From Actinomycetota bacterium (lineage in GTDB: Bacteria; Actinomycetota; Coriobacteriia; Anaerosomatales; Anaerosomataceae): a DNA stretch of 64,000 bases. A model generated the notes under the pieces. The model was not told the origin of the DNA, ran no database searches, and saw nothing but the letters and a program-made list of their open reading frames with translations. The stretch is taken from positions 62,001-126,000 of the forward strand of contig WSXY01000003.1 of the NCBI GenBank assembly GCA_009773565.1. Direction: 5' to 3'. Of this stretch, positions 35,703-43,997 are shown piece after piece. Each line of letters begins with the position of its first letter. Positions within the stretch are counted from its first letter, which is position 1. Made by a program: the position numbers and the translations under genes.

Positions 35703-36971
35703 CTACCCGAAGTACTTACGGGGATCGGTGATCTTGCCTTCGATAACAGACGCGGCCACGGTGGCCGGGCTGCCAAGGTACACGAAGGCGTTGCTGTTAC
35801 CCATACGACCCTTGAAGTTGCGGTTCGCCGTCGAGATGACGTTCTCGCCGTCACTCGGCACGCCATTGTGGGTGCCGACGCACGGACCGCAGCCCGGCGT
35901 GACGATGATCGCGCCCGCCTCGACGAGGTCGCGGATGTACCCCGCCTCCATCGCGTCCAGGAAGATCTGCTTACTTGCCGCCGCGACGATGAAGCGCACG
36001 TCGGCGTGCACCTTCTTGCCGCGAAGGATATCCGCCGCGATCTTCAGGTCCTCGAGGCGCCCGTTCGTGCAGGTACCGAGATACCCCTGCGCGATCGGTG
36101 TCCCGACGACCTCTTCGATCGGCGAGACGTTGTCGACCGCGTGCGGCTTGGCAATCTGGGGGCCGATAGCCGTCGCGTCGAACGTGAGCGACTTCGCGTA
36201 CACCGCGTCTGCATCCGGATCCACTGGAGCAGGCACGCGCTCGCCGCGTCCCGCATACCACGCAAGCGTCTTCGCATCGGCCTTCATCAGACCGGCCTTT
36301 GCGCCGACTTCGATCGCCATGTTGGAGATCGTCATACGGGCATCGACCGAGAGCTCGTCGATGACCGCTCCGTGGAACTCGATTGCCTCGTACGTCGCGC
36401 CATCGGCACCGATCTGCCCGGCGAGGTAGAGGATGAGGTCCTTGCTGAAGACGCCAGGCTGCAGCGCGCCCTCGTAGGTGACTTTCATCGAGTCGGGCAC
36501 CTTGAACCACAGCTTGCCCGACGCCATCGCAGCGGCGCCATCGGTGCTACCGACGCCGGTCGAGAACACGTTGACCGCACCGTACGTGCACGTGTGAGAG
36601 TCGCAGCCGACCATGAGGTCGCCCGGAACGACGTGCCCGGCCTCGGGAATGAGCTGGTGGCAGACCCCGCAGCCGACGTCGTAGATCTTCGCGCCGGTCT
36701 TCTTGCCGAACTCACGCATGATCGTGTGGAGTGCGCTCACGCCCTCGATCGGGCTCGGCGAGGAGTGATCCATGACGAGCGCGACCTTCGCGGGATCGAA
36801 GACCTTCTCGACACCCATGCGCTCAAGTGCGCGTATGGCGAGCGGCGACGTGCCGTCCTGGCCCATCACGAAATCGACGTCAGCGACGACGATGTCGCCC
36901 GCGTGGGCATCGGTCCCAGAGTGCGCCGAGAAGATCTTCTCGGCGATAGTCTTGCCGGGCAGAGGAATCAC
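35703..36971 (-). CDS. Aconitase/homoaconitase-type dehydratase large subunit
   Basis: A 422-residue LeuC-like [4Fe-4S] subunit. Landmarks: [40 protein letters not shown], and the cluster cysteines in [13 protein letters not shown] and TPGCGPCVGTHNG. The start is uncertain: GTG 36971 is only one base from AAGGAG, while a CTG at 36962 would have 10-base spacing. It lies 28 bases after the synthase gene. Two complete LeuCD-type pairs in one window, with this one beside a synthase and icd, argue for a different tricarboxylic substrate. Confidence 0.84.
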   Translation of the reverse strand: MIPLPGKTIAEKIFSAHSGTDAHAGDIVVADVDFVMGQDGTSPLAIRALERMGVEKVFDPAKVALVMDHSSPSPIEGVSALHTIMREFGKKTGAKIYDVGCGVCHQLIPEAGHVVPGDLMVGCDSHTCTYGAVNVFSTGVGSTDGAAAMASGKLWFKVPDSMKVTYEGALQPGVFSKDLILYLAGQIGADGATYEAIEFHGAVIDELSVDARMTISNMAIEVGAKAGLMKADAKTLAWYAGRGERVPAPVDPDADAVYAKSLTFDATAIGPQIAKPHAVDNVSPIEEVVGTPIAQGYLGTCTNGRLEDLKIAADILRGKKVHADVRFIVAAASKQIFLDAMEAGYIRDLVEAGAIIVTPGCGPCVGTHNGVPSDGENVISTANRNFKGRMGNSNAFVYLGSPATVAASVIEGKITDPRKYFG

Positions 36972-36999
36972 ACTCCTTTGTTCTCGCAGAAAAGAGGCG

Positions 37000-38211
37000 C
37001 TACTTGGCCGAAGCTCCGGCGTCACGCGCATCGGTGAAGTCCTTGTAGATCTTCACGAGTTCCTTGTCGAAGAGCGACCGGTTGAACTCGACGGCCTTCG
37101 CGCGCACCGAAGGCAGAAGTGCCGCAGCGTCCTCGCGCGAGATGATCAGGCCGAACTCGGCGAGCTTCATCTCGATCGTCTTAGATCCGGAGTGCTTGCC
37201 GACGACGATCTGGCGCTCAAGGCCGACCTCGTCGGGCGGGAAGATCTCGTACGTCTTCGGGTTCTTCATGACGCCGTCGGCGTGGATGCCGCTCTCGTGC
37301 GCGAAGATGTTGCTGCCGACGATCGGCTTCCAGGCCGGAATGGTACGGCCCGCCGCGCGCATCACGAAGTCGGTGACCTCGTGGAAGATCGTCGTGTCGG
37401 TGCCGAGATCGACGCCCTCAAGGTACTTGAGCGCCATGATGACTTCGTCGAGCGCCGCATTTCCTGCGCGCTCGCCAAGCCCACCGACCGTCACGTTCAC
37501 CCAGTTCGCACCGGCGTGAATACCGGCGAGTGCGTTCGCGACAGCCATGCCGAAGTCGTTGTGCGTGTGCATCTCGACTTCAAGACCGGTCTCCTCGATG
37601 AGCGCCTTGACGACCTGGTAGGTACGGAATGGCTCCATCGCACCGATGGTGTCGCAGAACCGGATGCGGTCCGCGCCCTCGGCCTGGGCTGCCTTCGCGT
37701 ACTCGATAAGGAAGCCAAGCTCCGTGCGGGATGCGTCTTCAGCGTTGACTGAGACGTACACGTTGTTGCTCTTGGCGAATGCGACGCACTCCCGGATCGA
37801 CTTGAGAACCCACGGGCGATCCTTCTGGAGCTTCGTCTTGATGTGGATATCGCTCGTCGCAAGCGATATGGCCACGGCGTCACAGCCGCAGTCGAGCGAT
37901 GTCTGGATGTCCGGAATCGCGGCACGGTTCCACCCGAGAATCGAGGCCTTGAGCCCAAGATGGGCGATCTCCTCGATGACTTCGCGCTCGTCGCCACCCA
38001 TGACCGGGATGCCAGCTTCGATCTGCTGGACGCCGAGCCGGTCGAGCATCTTGGCGATCTTGACCTTCTCGTCGTTCGTGAACACGACCCCGGCAGTCTG
38101 CTCGCCGTCGCGAAGTGTCGTGTCATCGATCTTAATCTGGACGTCGTGCATCTTGCTGTCGATCGGCAGCAGTGGCGCGTCCAGGTCTTTGACAACTACG
38201 TGCTCTAGCAA
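37000..38211 (-). CDS. Homocitrate synthase family; proposed Re-citrate synthase
   Basis: A 403-residue acyl-CoA/2-oxoacid condensing enzyme of the NifV/LeuA family without the C-terminal LeuA allosteric domain. Motifs: [32 protein letters not shown], metal-site MHTHNDFGMAVANALAGIHA and VGGLGERAGNAALDE. Start TTG 38211 has GAGGAGG 5 bases upstream; ATG 38151 would remove 20 residues. It is followed by aconitase-like subunits and an isocitrate-dehydrogenase-like gene. Re-citrate synthases known from Clostridium kluyveri and Dehalococcoides belong to this family, so oxaloacetate plus acetyl-CoA to citrate is my preferred reaction; homocitrate synthase is the alternative. Confidence 0.8.
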   Translation of the reverse strand: MLEHVVVKDLDAPLLPIDSKMHDVQIKIDDTTLRDGEQTAGVVFTNDEKVKIAKMLDRLGVQQIEAGIPVMGGDEREVIEEIAHLGLKASILGWNRAAIPDIQTSLDCGCDAVAISLATSDIHIKTKLQKDRPWVLKSIRECVAFAKSNNVYVSVNAEDASRTELGFLIEYAKAAQAEGADRIRFCDTIGAMEPFRTYQVVKALIEETGLEVEMHTHNDFGMAVANALAGIHAGANWVNVTVGGLGERAGNAALDEVIMALKYLEGVDLGTDTTIFHEVTDFVMRAAGRTIPAWKPIVGSNIFAHESGIHADGVMKNPKTYEIFPPDEVGLERQIVVGKHSGSKTIEMKLAEFGLIISREDAAALLPSVRAKAVEFNRSLFDKELVKIYKDFTDARDAGASAK

Positions 38212-38416
38212 TCTGGCCTCCTCATGCATGCGGCCCGCATTCGGACTCACATGACCCACTCAATCGTTCGATAAATGCGGCACACCGTGCCGGTCGTGAT
38301 TCGAGGAAACGCTAGTGTACGCTAACCACTACAGGTGCTACAACGACGAAATGACGATTCACGCACATGCATCGACGACGATGAGTAACGAGAAGAATCC
38401 GCGAAAGGACCCGCAC

Positions 38417-38917
38417 ATGCCACTCTCGATTCGCCCGGCAGCAATCTCGGACGCAGCCGCAGTCGCGCGCATCTATAACCAGGCTGTCGCTCGCACCACG
38501 GCGACCTTCGATACCGAACTCAAGACTGAAGATGACCGCCGCTTGTGGCTTACGAGACGCGCGAAAGAGCATCCCGCTATCGTCGCAACCGTCGACGTGG
38601 GGGTCGCGGGCTGGGGCGCGTTCCTCCCCTGGTCTGATCGATGCGCCTACCGGAGCACTGTCGAGATGTCGGTCTACGTGGACGAGCAGCATCACCGCGG
38701 CGGAGTCGGGGCCGCTCTGTCCCGCGAGCTACTCCGGCTGGCTCCGGAGGTCGGCATCCATTCAATACTTGCCCGGGTCTGCTCGGAGAACACGGCAAGC
38801 CTGGCGATGGCTGAGCGCCTGGGGTTCCGAGAAGTGGGCACGATGCACGAAGTCGGCCGCAAGTTCGACCGATGGCTGGATGTTGTCGTTCTCGAACTAC
38901 TCGTTCAGGGCGACTAG
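38417..38917 (+). CDS. GNAT acetyltransferase, Pat/phosphinothricin-like
   Basis: A 166-residue N-acetyltransferase. SIRPAAISDAAAVARIYNQA, EMSVYVDEQHHRGGVGAAL (acetyl-CoA loop) and ENTASLAMAERLGFREVG, MHEVGRKFDRWLDVVVLE match the phosphinothricin/methionine-sulfoximine N-acetyltransferase group. AAAGGA is 7 bases before ATG 38417; the frame extends upstream to 38315. Divergent from the citrate-synthase-like gene. The true substrate may be an amino-acid analogue or a housekeeping amine. Confidence 0.85.
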   Translation: MPLSIRPAAISDAAAVARIYNQAVARTTATFDTELKTEDDRRLWLTRRAKEHPAIVATVDVGVAGWGAFLPWSDRCAYRSTVEMSVYVDEQHHRGGVGAALSRELLRLAPEVGIHSILARVCSENTASLAMAERLGFREVGTMHEVGRKFDRWLDVVVLELLVQGD

Positions 38918-38977
38918 ATTCACGCGCACGCGAGAACGAAGCATGCGTGGGTGCGCACGAGTACCTAGCTGCGCGGT

Positions 38978-40288
38978 CTAGCTTCCCGCGCACGCCGCCG
39001 CATAGCAGTAGAGCCGCTCGATCTCGTCGACGACAATCTTCAAGTCGTGCTGCATAACGTCTTGACGACACGCTTCGCCGAAGCGGCGCCGTAGGGGCTC
39101 CTCTACGATGATTCTCTCTATCGCCCTCGCGAGAGACTGCACATCAAACGGTGCGACCACAATGCCATCCCGCCCGGTGCGCACGATCTCAGGGATTGCG
39201 AGCGCGCGAACGCCGACGACCGGCAGTCCTGCCGCCATCGCCTCCAGGAGCACGATCCCCTGCGTCTCGATCGTACTTGCCGTGGCGAAGCAGTCGTACT
39301 CTCGGTACATATGTGCGAGCGAGCTACGATCGACGAACCCGAGGAAATGCACCCGATCCTGCAGTCCGAGGTGCGCGACCAACTTCTCGAGACCCTCACG
39401 CGCAGGGCCGTCACCGGCGATATCCAGGGACGCCGTCGGCTGCGACTCGGCGATGCGCGCGAACGCCTTGATGAGCACGTCGACGTTCTTCTCTTTGCCA
39501 AGCCGGCCAGCATGAAGCACGCGACCCGTACCGGCGTATGACTCCTTCACGGCCATGAGGCCTAGATCGATACCGTTGCTCACGTGGTCGACAGGCGATG
39601 TCACACCATGGCGCATCAGCTCTCGCTTGAGGGTTGCCGACGGCGTGAAGACCTGGTCGGCCCGGTTGTAGAGCATGCGCGTATAGCGCCAGGCAAACCG
39701 GGCCGTAAACTCCGGTCGGTCCGCTGCGACCTGATCCGAAATACCGAGGAGGGTATCGAGAACCTCGTCGGCACGCTCCTCGATGACCGCCCTCGACCGC
39801 ACCATCCGCTGCCATGAGCCGGACTCGAAGACACGCTCCATGACCATCGAACTCACGATCCGCTCCTGTAGGTCATCGATGCCCAGTAGCCGGGACAGCT
39901 CGACATACTGCATGAAGTCAGGAATATACGTGTGATACGTCTGCACATTTGGCAGCCGAAGCGACTTGGCGGCAAGCAAGCCAACAACACCCATGCTCAG
40001 CGGCGTGTGTATATGGACGAGATCCGGGCCGAACTTTCGCAGCTGGTTTGCCACGGACATGATGGACGGCAGAGCTATCCGCGTGGCCTTGTTCGTGACG
40101 AAGCTGAAGCTGGCGTATCGCCGGATCGTGATGCCCTTCGGCGGGTCATCGTGGTGGTCCCCGTACTTCGGGCAGATGATGAGGATCTCGTGCCCGCGTT
40201 CGGCAAGAAGTCTCGTGTGGGCGTCGATGCTTGTGACGACACCGTTGACCTCCGGCAGAAAAGTGTCGGTCACATAGGCGATACGCAC
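38978..40288 (-). CDS. GT4 family glycosyltransferase
   Basis: A 436-residue GT-B retaining glycosyltransferase. N-terminal RIAYVTDTFLPEVNGVVTSI, then DLVHIHTPLSMGVVGL and NVQTYHTYIPDFMQY; the C-terminal nucleotide-sugar half has VLHAGRLGKEKNVDVLIKAF, LDIAGDGPAREGLEKL, VHFLGFVDRSSLAHMY and ASTIETQGIVLLEAMAAGLPV. These resemble diacylglycerol glucosyltransferases and PimB-like enzymes of Gram-positives. Start GTG 40288, with GGAGG 9 bases upstream. It follows a GNAT gene by 4 bases. Likely a glycolipid or envelope glycan enzyme. Confidence 0.88.
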   Translation of the reverse strand: MRIAYVTDTFLPEVNGVVTSIDAHTRLLAERGHEILIICPKYGDHHDDPPKGITIRRYASFSFVTNKATRIALPSIMSVANQLRKFGPDLVHIHTPLSMGVVGLLAAKSLRLPNVQTYHTYIPDFMQYVELSRLLGIDDLQERIVSSMVMERVFESGSWQRMVRSRAVIEERADEVLDTLLGISDQVAADRPEFTARFAWRYTRMLYNRADQVFTPSATLKRELMRHGVTSPVDHVSNGIDLGLMAVKESYAGTGRVLHAGRLGKEKNVDVLIKAFARIAESQPTASLDIAGDGPAREGLEKLVAHLGLQDRVHFLGFVDRSSLAHMYREYDCFATASTIETQGIVLLEAMAAGLPVVGVRALAIPEIVRTGRDGIVVAPFDVQSLARAIERIIVEEPLRRRFGEACRQDVMQHDLKIVVDEIERLYCYAAACAGS

Positions 40289-40292
40289 AGTC

Positions 40293-41111
40293 TCATCCCT
40301 CCGTTTGAACCATGTCCACGCGTGTATAGACGATCTTGAATCCCAAGCGCTCCATATTACGCTGTGATGCGCTACCTGGTCGGGATTCTGTGACTGCGAG
40401 GTCGCAACCTGCCTCTTGCGCGAGTCGTAACCTTCTCCGCTGGAGGGCCGTCTGCAAACCCCTGCCCCGATATGCCGGAAGCGTTGTGTCTGCCGAGAGC
40501 CAACCGAGTCCGTCACCCACAGCAAGTTCTGCGGTCGCAACGGGTTCCTCATCAAGCAGTGCGAGGAGCTCGATTGTGCCTTCCTGCGCGGCCATCATAC
40601 GGGCGACCTGCTCCTCGGCATCGGTCAGCAACCCTGTTGCCGAGAAGCCACGCGCGACCGCACGCGACCACACCGCGCGCTCGCTCTGCTTGACGACGCG
40701 AATAGCGACTAACGGGTCGGGTGCAGGCAGCACCTCTTCGGGATCGAGCGCCCGGACGAGCACGTTCTCGAACTCTGCAACGCGATAGCCGCGGCACGAA
40801 AGCTCACCGGGAAGGCTTTCGTGGGCGAACGGGCACACGTTCACGCGAACGGGCTCTCCGCGCTCGCCAAAGAACGCCTCGAGCTGATCGATCTCCTCCG
40901 GTCCGACAGGGCCGTGAAGACCGAGGCCGGTGGCCTGGTTGAAAGGCGCACCAGGCAGGCAGAATGCAGCGACTCCGCCGGCAACTTCAAGCACCCCCGC
41001 GTGACACTCGGGGAAGACACGACGTGCCGCATCAACGAAGCGCTGAAGCTCAATGGCCGCGAAGGATTCGAGACGCACAGCAAGGGCAACATCCGCGAAC
41101 GGACCATCCAT
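40293..41111 (-). CDS. GNAT family acetyltransferase (tandem-type)
   Basis: A 272-residue protein whose C-terminal half is a clear GNAT domain: WLSADTTLPAYRGRGLQTAL (acetyl-CoA site), RRRLRLAQEAGCDLAVTESR and SQRNMERLGFKIVYTR. The N-terminal half has the profile of a degenerate second GNAT-like domain. I start at ATG 41111 because residues upstream in the open frame are not protein-like; the ribosome site is weak. It sits between the NYN gene (16-base gap) and the glycosyltransferase (4-base gap). Substrate unknown. Confidence 0.75.
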   Translation of the reverse strand: MDGPFADVALAVRLESFAAIELQRFVDAARRVFPECHAGVLEVAGGVAAFCLPGAPFNQATGLGLHGPVGPEEIDQLEAFFGERGEPVRVNVCPFAHESLPGELSCRGYRVAEFENVLVRALDPEEVLPAPDPLVAIRVVKQSERAVWSRAVARGFSATGLLTDAEEQVARMMAAQEGTIELLALLDEEPVATAELAVGDGLGWLSADTTLPAYRGRGLQTALQRRRLRLAQEAGCDLAVTESRPGSASQRNMERLGFKIVYTRVDMVQTEG

Positions 41112-41127
41112 CAGCGCAGGCTCTCGC

Positions 41128-41943
41128 TCACTGCTTCTCCGCGAAGCCAACAACCACCCACGTGCCGGATCGGGTGTCCGTGCGCAGCGTGATGAGCCCA
41201 AGCTTCTCGGCATCCTGCAACAGGTCCGAGAACGACCGGTAGCCGTACGACGATTCCGAGAACTGCGGCTGCTTGCGCTTCATGGTGTCTTTGACCATCG
41301 ACGAGTACATGACGTCCTTGTTCTCGCGTTGGAGCGCCTGGATCGACTCCGTGAGTAGCGCAATCGCGGGCCGCTTTGCCTCCGGGATGGTTGTTGCGGA
41401 CACGCTCGATGCCACTGAACCAGCCACGATATCTTCGTAGTAGATGAACTCATCGCAGTTCGCGGCGAGAAGATCGCTCGTGGAGTCCTTCATGCCAACC
41501 CCGATAACGGCCTTGCCGTTCTCCTTGAGTTTGGCGACCAGCGGTGTGAAGTCGGAGTCGCCCGAAACCACCACGAACGTGTCGATGTGCTCCTTGGCGT
41601 AGCAGAGATCGAGCGCGTCAACAGCAAGCTGGATGTCTGCGTAATTCTTGCCGGTCATACCGCGCTCGGGTATCTCCATCATCTGGATGCCGAGGTCGTG
41701 CATGACCTCGCGGTACTTCGAGAAGCGGCCCCAGTCGGCATAGGCACGCTTGACAATGACCTTGCCCTTCTCCACGAGCCGCTCAATGACAAGGCGGATC
41801 TCAAAGCCGGCATCACCCGTCGGCTTTGGGAGGCGACGACCGCGACCGCCGGACGAGTTTGCCGGTGCGCCAGAACGTTCGTATCCAAGCGCGAGGTTCT
41901 CAAAGTCGATCAGAACCGCGAGCGAATGTGCTTCGTCAGCCAT
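41128..41943 (-). CDS. NYN-domain putative ribonuclease with OST-HTH/LOTUS domain
   Basis: A 271-residue protein. Residues of about 8-165 form a NYN/LabA (PIN-like) domain: AVLIDFENLALG with the first acidic site, KNYADIQLAVDALDL, and FVVVSGDSDFTPLVAKLKENG with the D-x-D cluster. Residues of about 190-265 resemble the OST-HTH (LOTUS) RNA-binding domain: LLTESIQALQRENKDVMYSSM and FSDLLQDAEKLGLITL. The combination suggests an RNA nuclease or RNA-binding protein; the target is unknown. It leads the NYN-GNAT-GT4 gene string. Confidence 0.88.
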   Translation of the reverse strand: MADEAHSLAVLIDFENLALGYERSGAPANSSGGRGRRLPKPTGDAGFEIRLVIERLVEKGKVIVKRAYADWGRFSKYREVMHDLGIQMMEIPERGMTGKNYADIQLAVDALDLCYAKEHIDTFVVVSGDSDFTPLVAKLKENGKAVIGVGMKDSTSDLLAANCDEFIYYEDIVAGSVASSVSATTIPEAKRPAIALLTESIQALQRENKDVMYSSMVKDTMKRKQPQFSESSYGYRSFSDLLQDAEKLGLITLRTDTRSGTWVVVGFAEKQ

Positions 41944-42022
41944 GGATTCCTCCTGGTAGATGTAGAGCGACGCTCATGGTCGCCCCCTTGCCCATCGTAC
42001 ACCACCGAGAGGCCCGGAGACG

Positions 42023-42046
42023 CACAAAGGCGACCCGAAGGCCGCC
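42023..42046 (-). terminator. Terminator after the pilin-like operon, UUCG tetraloop
   Basis: On the minus strand GGCGGCC-TTCG-GGTCGCC forms a 7-base-pair stem (one G-U pair) with a stable UUCG loop, followed by TTTGTG. It lies 26 bases downstream of the last pilin-like gene. The stem sequence recurs at 15528-15559 and 45648-45673. Confidence 0.6.
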
Positions 42047-42071
42047 CTTGAAGTCACACATAACGCGTGAG

Positions 42072-43361
42072 TTACTGCTCGACCCAGGTCGAGACTTTGA
42101 GAGCTCCGGTCCGCACCCGCGGGTAGAACGGCGGCGGATAGATATTCAGACGCTGGCTGTACGTGTACGACCTCGATAGGAAACCTGCCGAGTTGTCTGA
42201 GTACACAAAACCACCCATCTTGTAGTCCGCCATCGAACCGTTGATGACAAGCGACGACTTCGTCTTCGGAATAACCAATTCGGCCCTAACACTCCCCGTC
42301 TGCGCAAGCATTGCGGCCTCGATGATCATATTGGTCGGCATACCCGCGTACCAACTCATCACAAGGACTTCGTTTCCTGCAATTAAGCCGCAGGTGAACG
42401 GCCTGTCGGCATACGTCGCCTGAATGAGGTTCGGAATCTTGATGTTCGCGGAGCTGGCCACCGTCACCATGGCGGCATAGTTGCCAGAAACCCAAACATC
42501 CTGATCGAAGAAGAGAACTCCGCTTGCCGGAATCGCGACCGTCACCGCACCCGTCAGGGTGCGCACGCCAGTCGACGACACGCCGGTCACCTTACTCACC
42601 ACAGCGCTTGTGCCCTGAAGAACAACTTCGTAGCCGCTGTAGGTGATGCTGGTGGTATTGGTGAGCTTCGGATAATTAGTACCCGATGCAATCGCGACGG
42701 TCTTTATGTCAGCCATATCTTGCGTGATCTGAGAGTAGTCCACCCTCACGGAACCGGGGTACTTGGTTCCTTCAAAGGTGCCGGAGCCGGTAATCGTCCC
42801 AACTGCATACGATTCATTCTTGAAGGTACCCGCATTTATTATGTAGCTATTGCTCCGAACCTTACCGTAAACGACTGCCGCGGAGCCGAAGTTCAAGTAA
42901 TCGTTTGAAAGGAACATATAGTCGGCGTACGTAGGGAACCTCACCGTCGCCTGAACCACCCTGACAGTGTTAAGCGATGCAACCGTTCCGACAGCCCTCA
43001 GCTTGAGTGGCTCGGTGCCGACCGGTGCAGTCGAAGTGACCTCCCAAACGGTGTCGCCAAGTGTCGTCGGCCCAAGCGTGGGGTTACTGACGAAATAGGA
43101 CGGATTCCGACGAAGCTCGAAGAGATACGCGTTCAGTCCGGCATCAGCAGCATGAAGAGCCTTAGTGCGACCCTCCTGAGACCTCGTGTTCGTCATCAAG
43201 TTGCTCGAGAGCATGAGAATCATGGTCGTCAGCATGAAGAGGATGGAGGCCACAGCCATGACGGTCGCGAGGGTGATTCCCTCGTCGTCACGATGCCGCG
43301 CTACCATCTTCGATAGGGCACACCCAAAGATGCGTGCCGGGAGTCGAACTGGACGCATCAT
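42072..43361 (-). CDS. PilX-like pilus assembly/export protein
   Basis: A 429-residue protein with a cytoplasmic basic N-terminus and a membrane helix (GITLATVMAVASILFMLTTM, about residues 30-55) followed by an LHAADAGLNAYLFELRR stretch, the layout of PilX-type proteins of type IV pilus gene sets. The remainder is T/S/V-rich beta structure with repeated polar strands, suggestive of an exposed adhesin-like domain. GAGG lies 5-8 bases before ATG 43361/43358. It follows the PilW-like gene by 7 bases. Whether the DEGITLA site is cleaved by prepilin peptidase is uncertain, as there is no glutamate at +5. Confidence 0.72.
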   Translation of the reverse strand: MMRPVRLPARIFGCALSKMVARHRDDEGITLATVMAVASILFMLTTMILMLSSNLMTNTRSQEGRTKALHAADAGLNAYLFELRRNPSYFVSNPTLGPTTLGDTVWEVTSTAPVGTEPLKLRAVGTVASLNTVRVVQATVRFPTYADYMFLSNDYLNFGSAAVVYGKVRSNSYIINAGTFKNESYAVGTITGSGTFEGTKYPGSVRVDYSQITQDMADIKTVAIASGTNYPKLTNTTSITYSGYEVVLQGTSAVVSKVTGVSSTGVRTLTGAVTVAIPASGVLFFDQDVWVSGNYAAMVTVASSANIKIPNLIQATYADRPFTCGLIAGNEVLVMSWYAGMPTNMIIEAAMLAQTGSVRAELVIPKTKSSLVINGSMADYKMGGFVYSDNSAGFLSRSYTYSQRLNIYPPPFYPRVRTGALKVSTWVEQ

Positions 43362-43368
43362 CCTCACC

Positions 43369-43989
43369 TCAGTCAATCGTATTATGGACGGATCGTATCT
43401 TGATCCAGGTCTGCTGTGTCACAGCATACGTACTCCTGTTGACCGTGACAGCGTTCACGAGCTTCACCGATACCGCAGATACGTCACCGTAGTTCGGGCT
43501 TGCCACCAAAGCCGGCGGATCTGCGTTGTTATAGTACGCGAACAGGGCGCCCGTCCAGGTCGGGTCGACAGTAGACATCACTACCTCAGTACTGGGCGTC
43601 GTGCTGAAAGTATATGGAGGAACGGCATTCGTCGGGTCCGTAACCGACCGGATGAGATTGTTTGTAGAAACGCGGTAACTGATGCGCTCCGGTCGACCAT
43701 CTTGATTGACATCAGCATAGAACGTGCACTGGCGCGTACCCATAACGGTGAATACACCCGCGCCGTCTGAGACCTCCATGGCCTGGCGCAGTTCTCGCGT
43801 CATTCGATCCATCGCATGTCGACCGTCATCCGTCGCGACCGTGCGGGCCTCCATGCCATCAGCCATCTTTGTTACCGCGCCCATCATCATGAACACAAGA
43901 CTCAAGACCATTCCCATGAGCATGGTGACGACGAGTAACTCCGTAAGAGTCGTTCCTTCGTCCCTGCGTATCAACGACCTGAACATCAT
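43369..43989 (-). CDS. PilW-like type IV minor pilin
   Basis: A 206-residue protein with a prepilin peptidase site RRDEG|TTLTELLVVTMLMG (glutamate at +5) and the following hydrophobic helix. VATDDGRHAMDRMTRELRQA is the alpha-helical spine typical of PilW/PilJ-type minor pilins; the C-terminal half is beta-rich. I place the start at ATG 43989, 6 bases after AAGG. It is the middle gene of a three-gene pilin-like operon, 8 bases after the PilV-like gene. Confidence 0.82.
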   Translation of the reverse strand: MMFRSLIRRDEGTTLTELLVVTMLMGMVLSLVFMMMGAVTKMADGMEARTVATDDGRHAMDRMTRELRQAMEVSDGAGVFTVMGTRQCTFYADVNQDGRPERISYRVSTNNLIRSVTDPTNAVPPYTFSTTPSTEVVMSTVDPTWTGALFAYYNNADPPALVASPNYGDVSAVSVKLVNAVTVNRSTYAVTQQTWIKIRSVHNTID

Positions 43990-43997
43990 ATACACCC

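Noticed and set aside
37000-38211. Homocitrate synthase for nitrogenase (nifV) or lysine synthesis
   Set aside because: No nif or alpha-aminoadipate genes are in the window and the adjacent dehydrogenase has isocitrate-type, not homoisocitrate-type, motifs. Kept only as an alternative.
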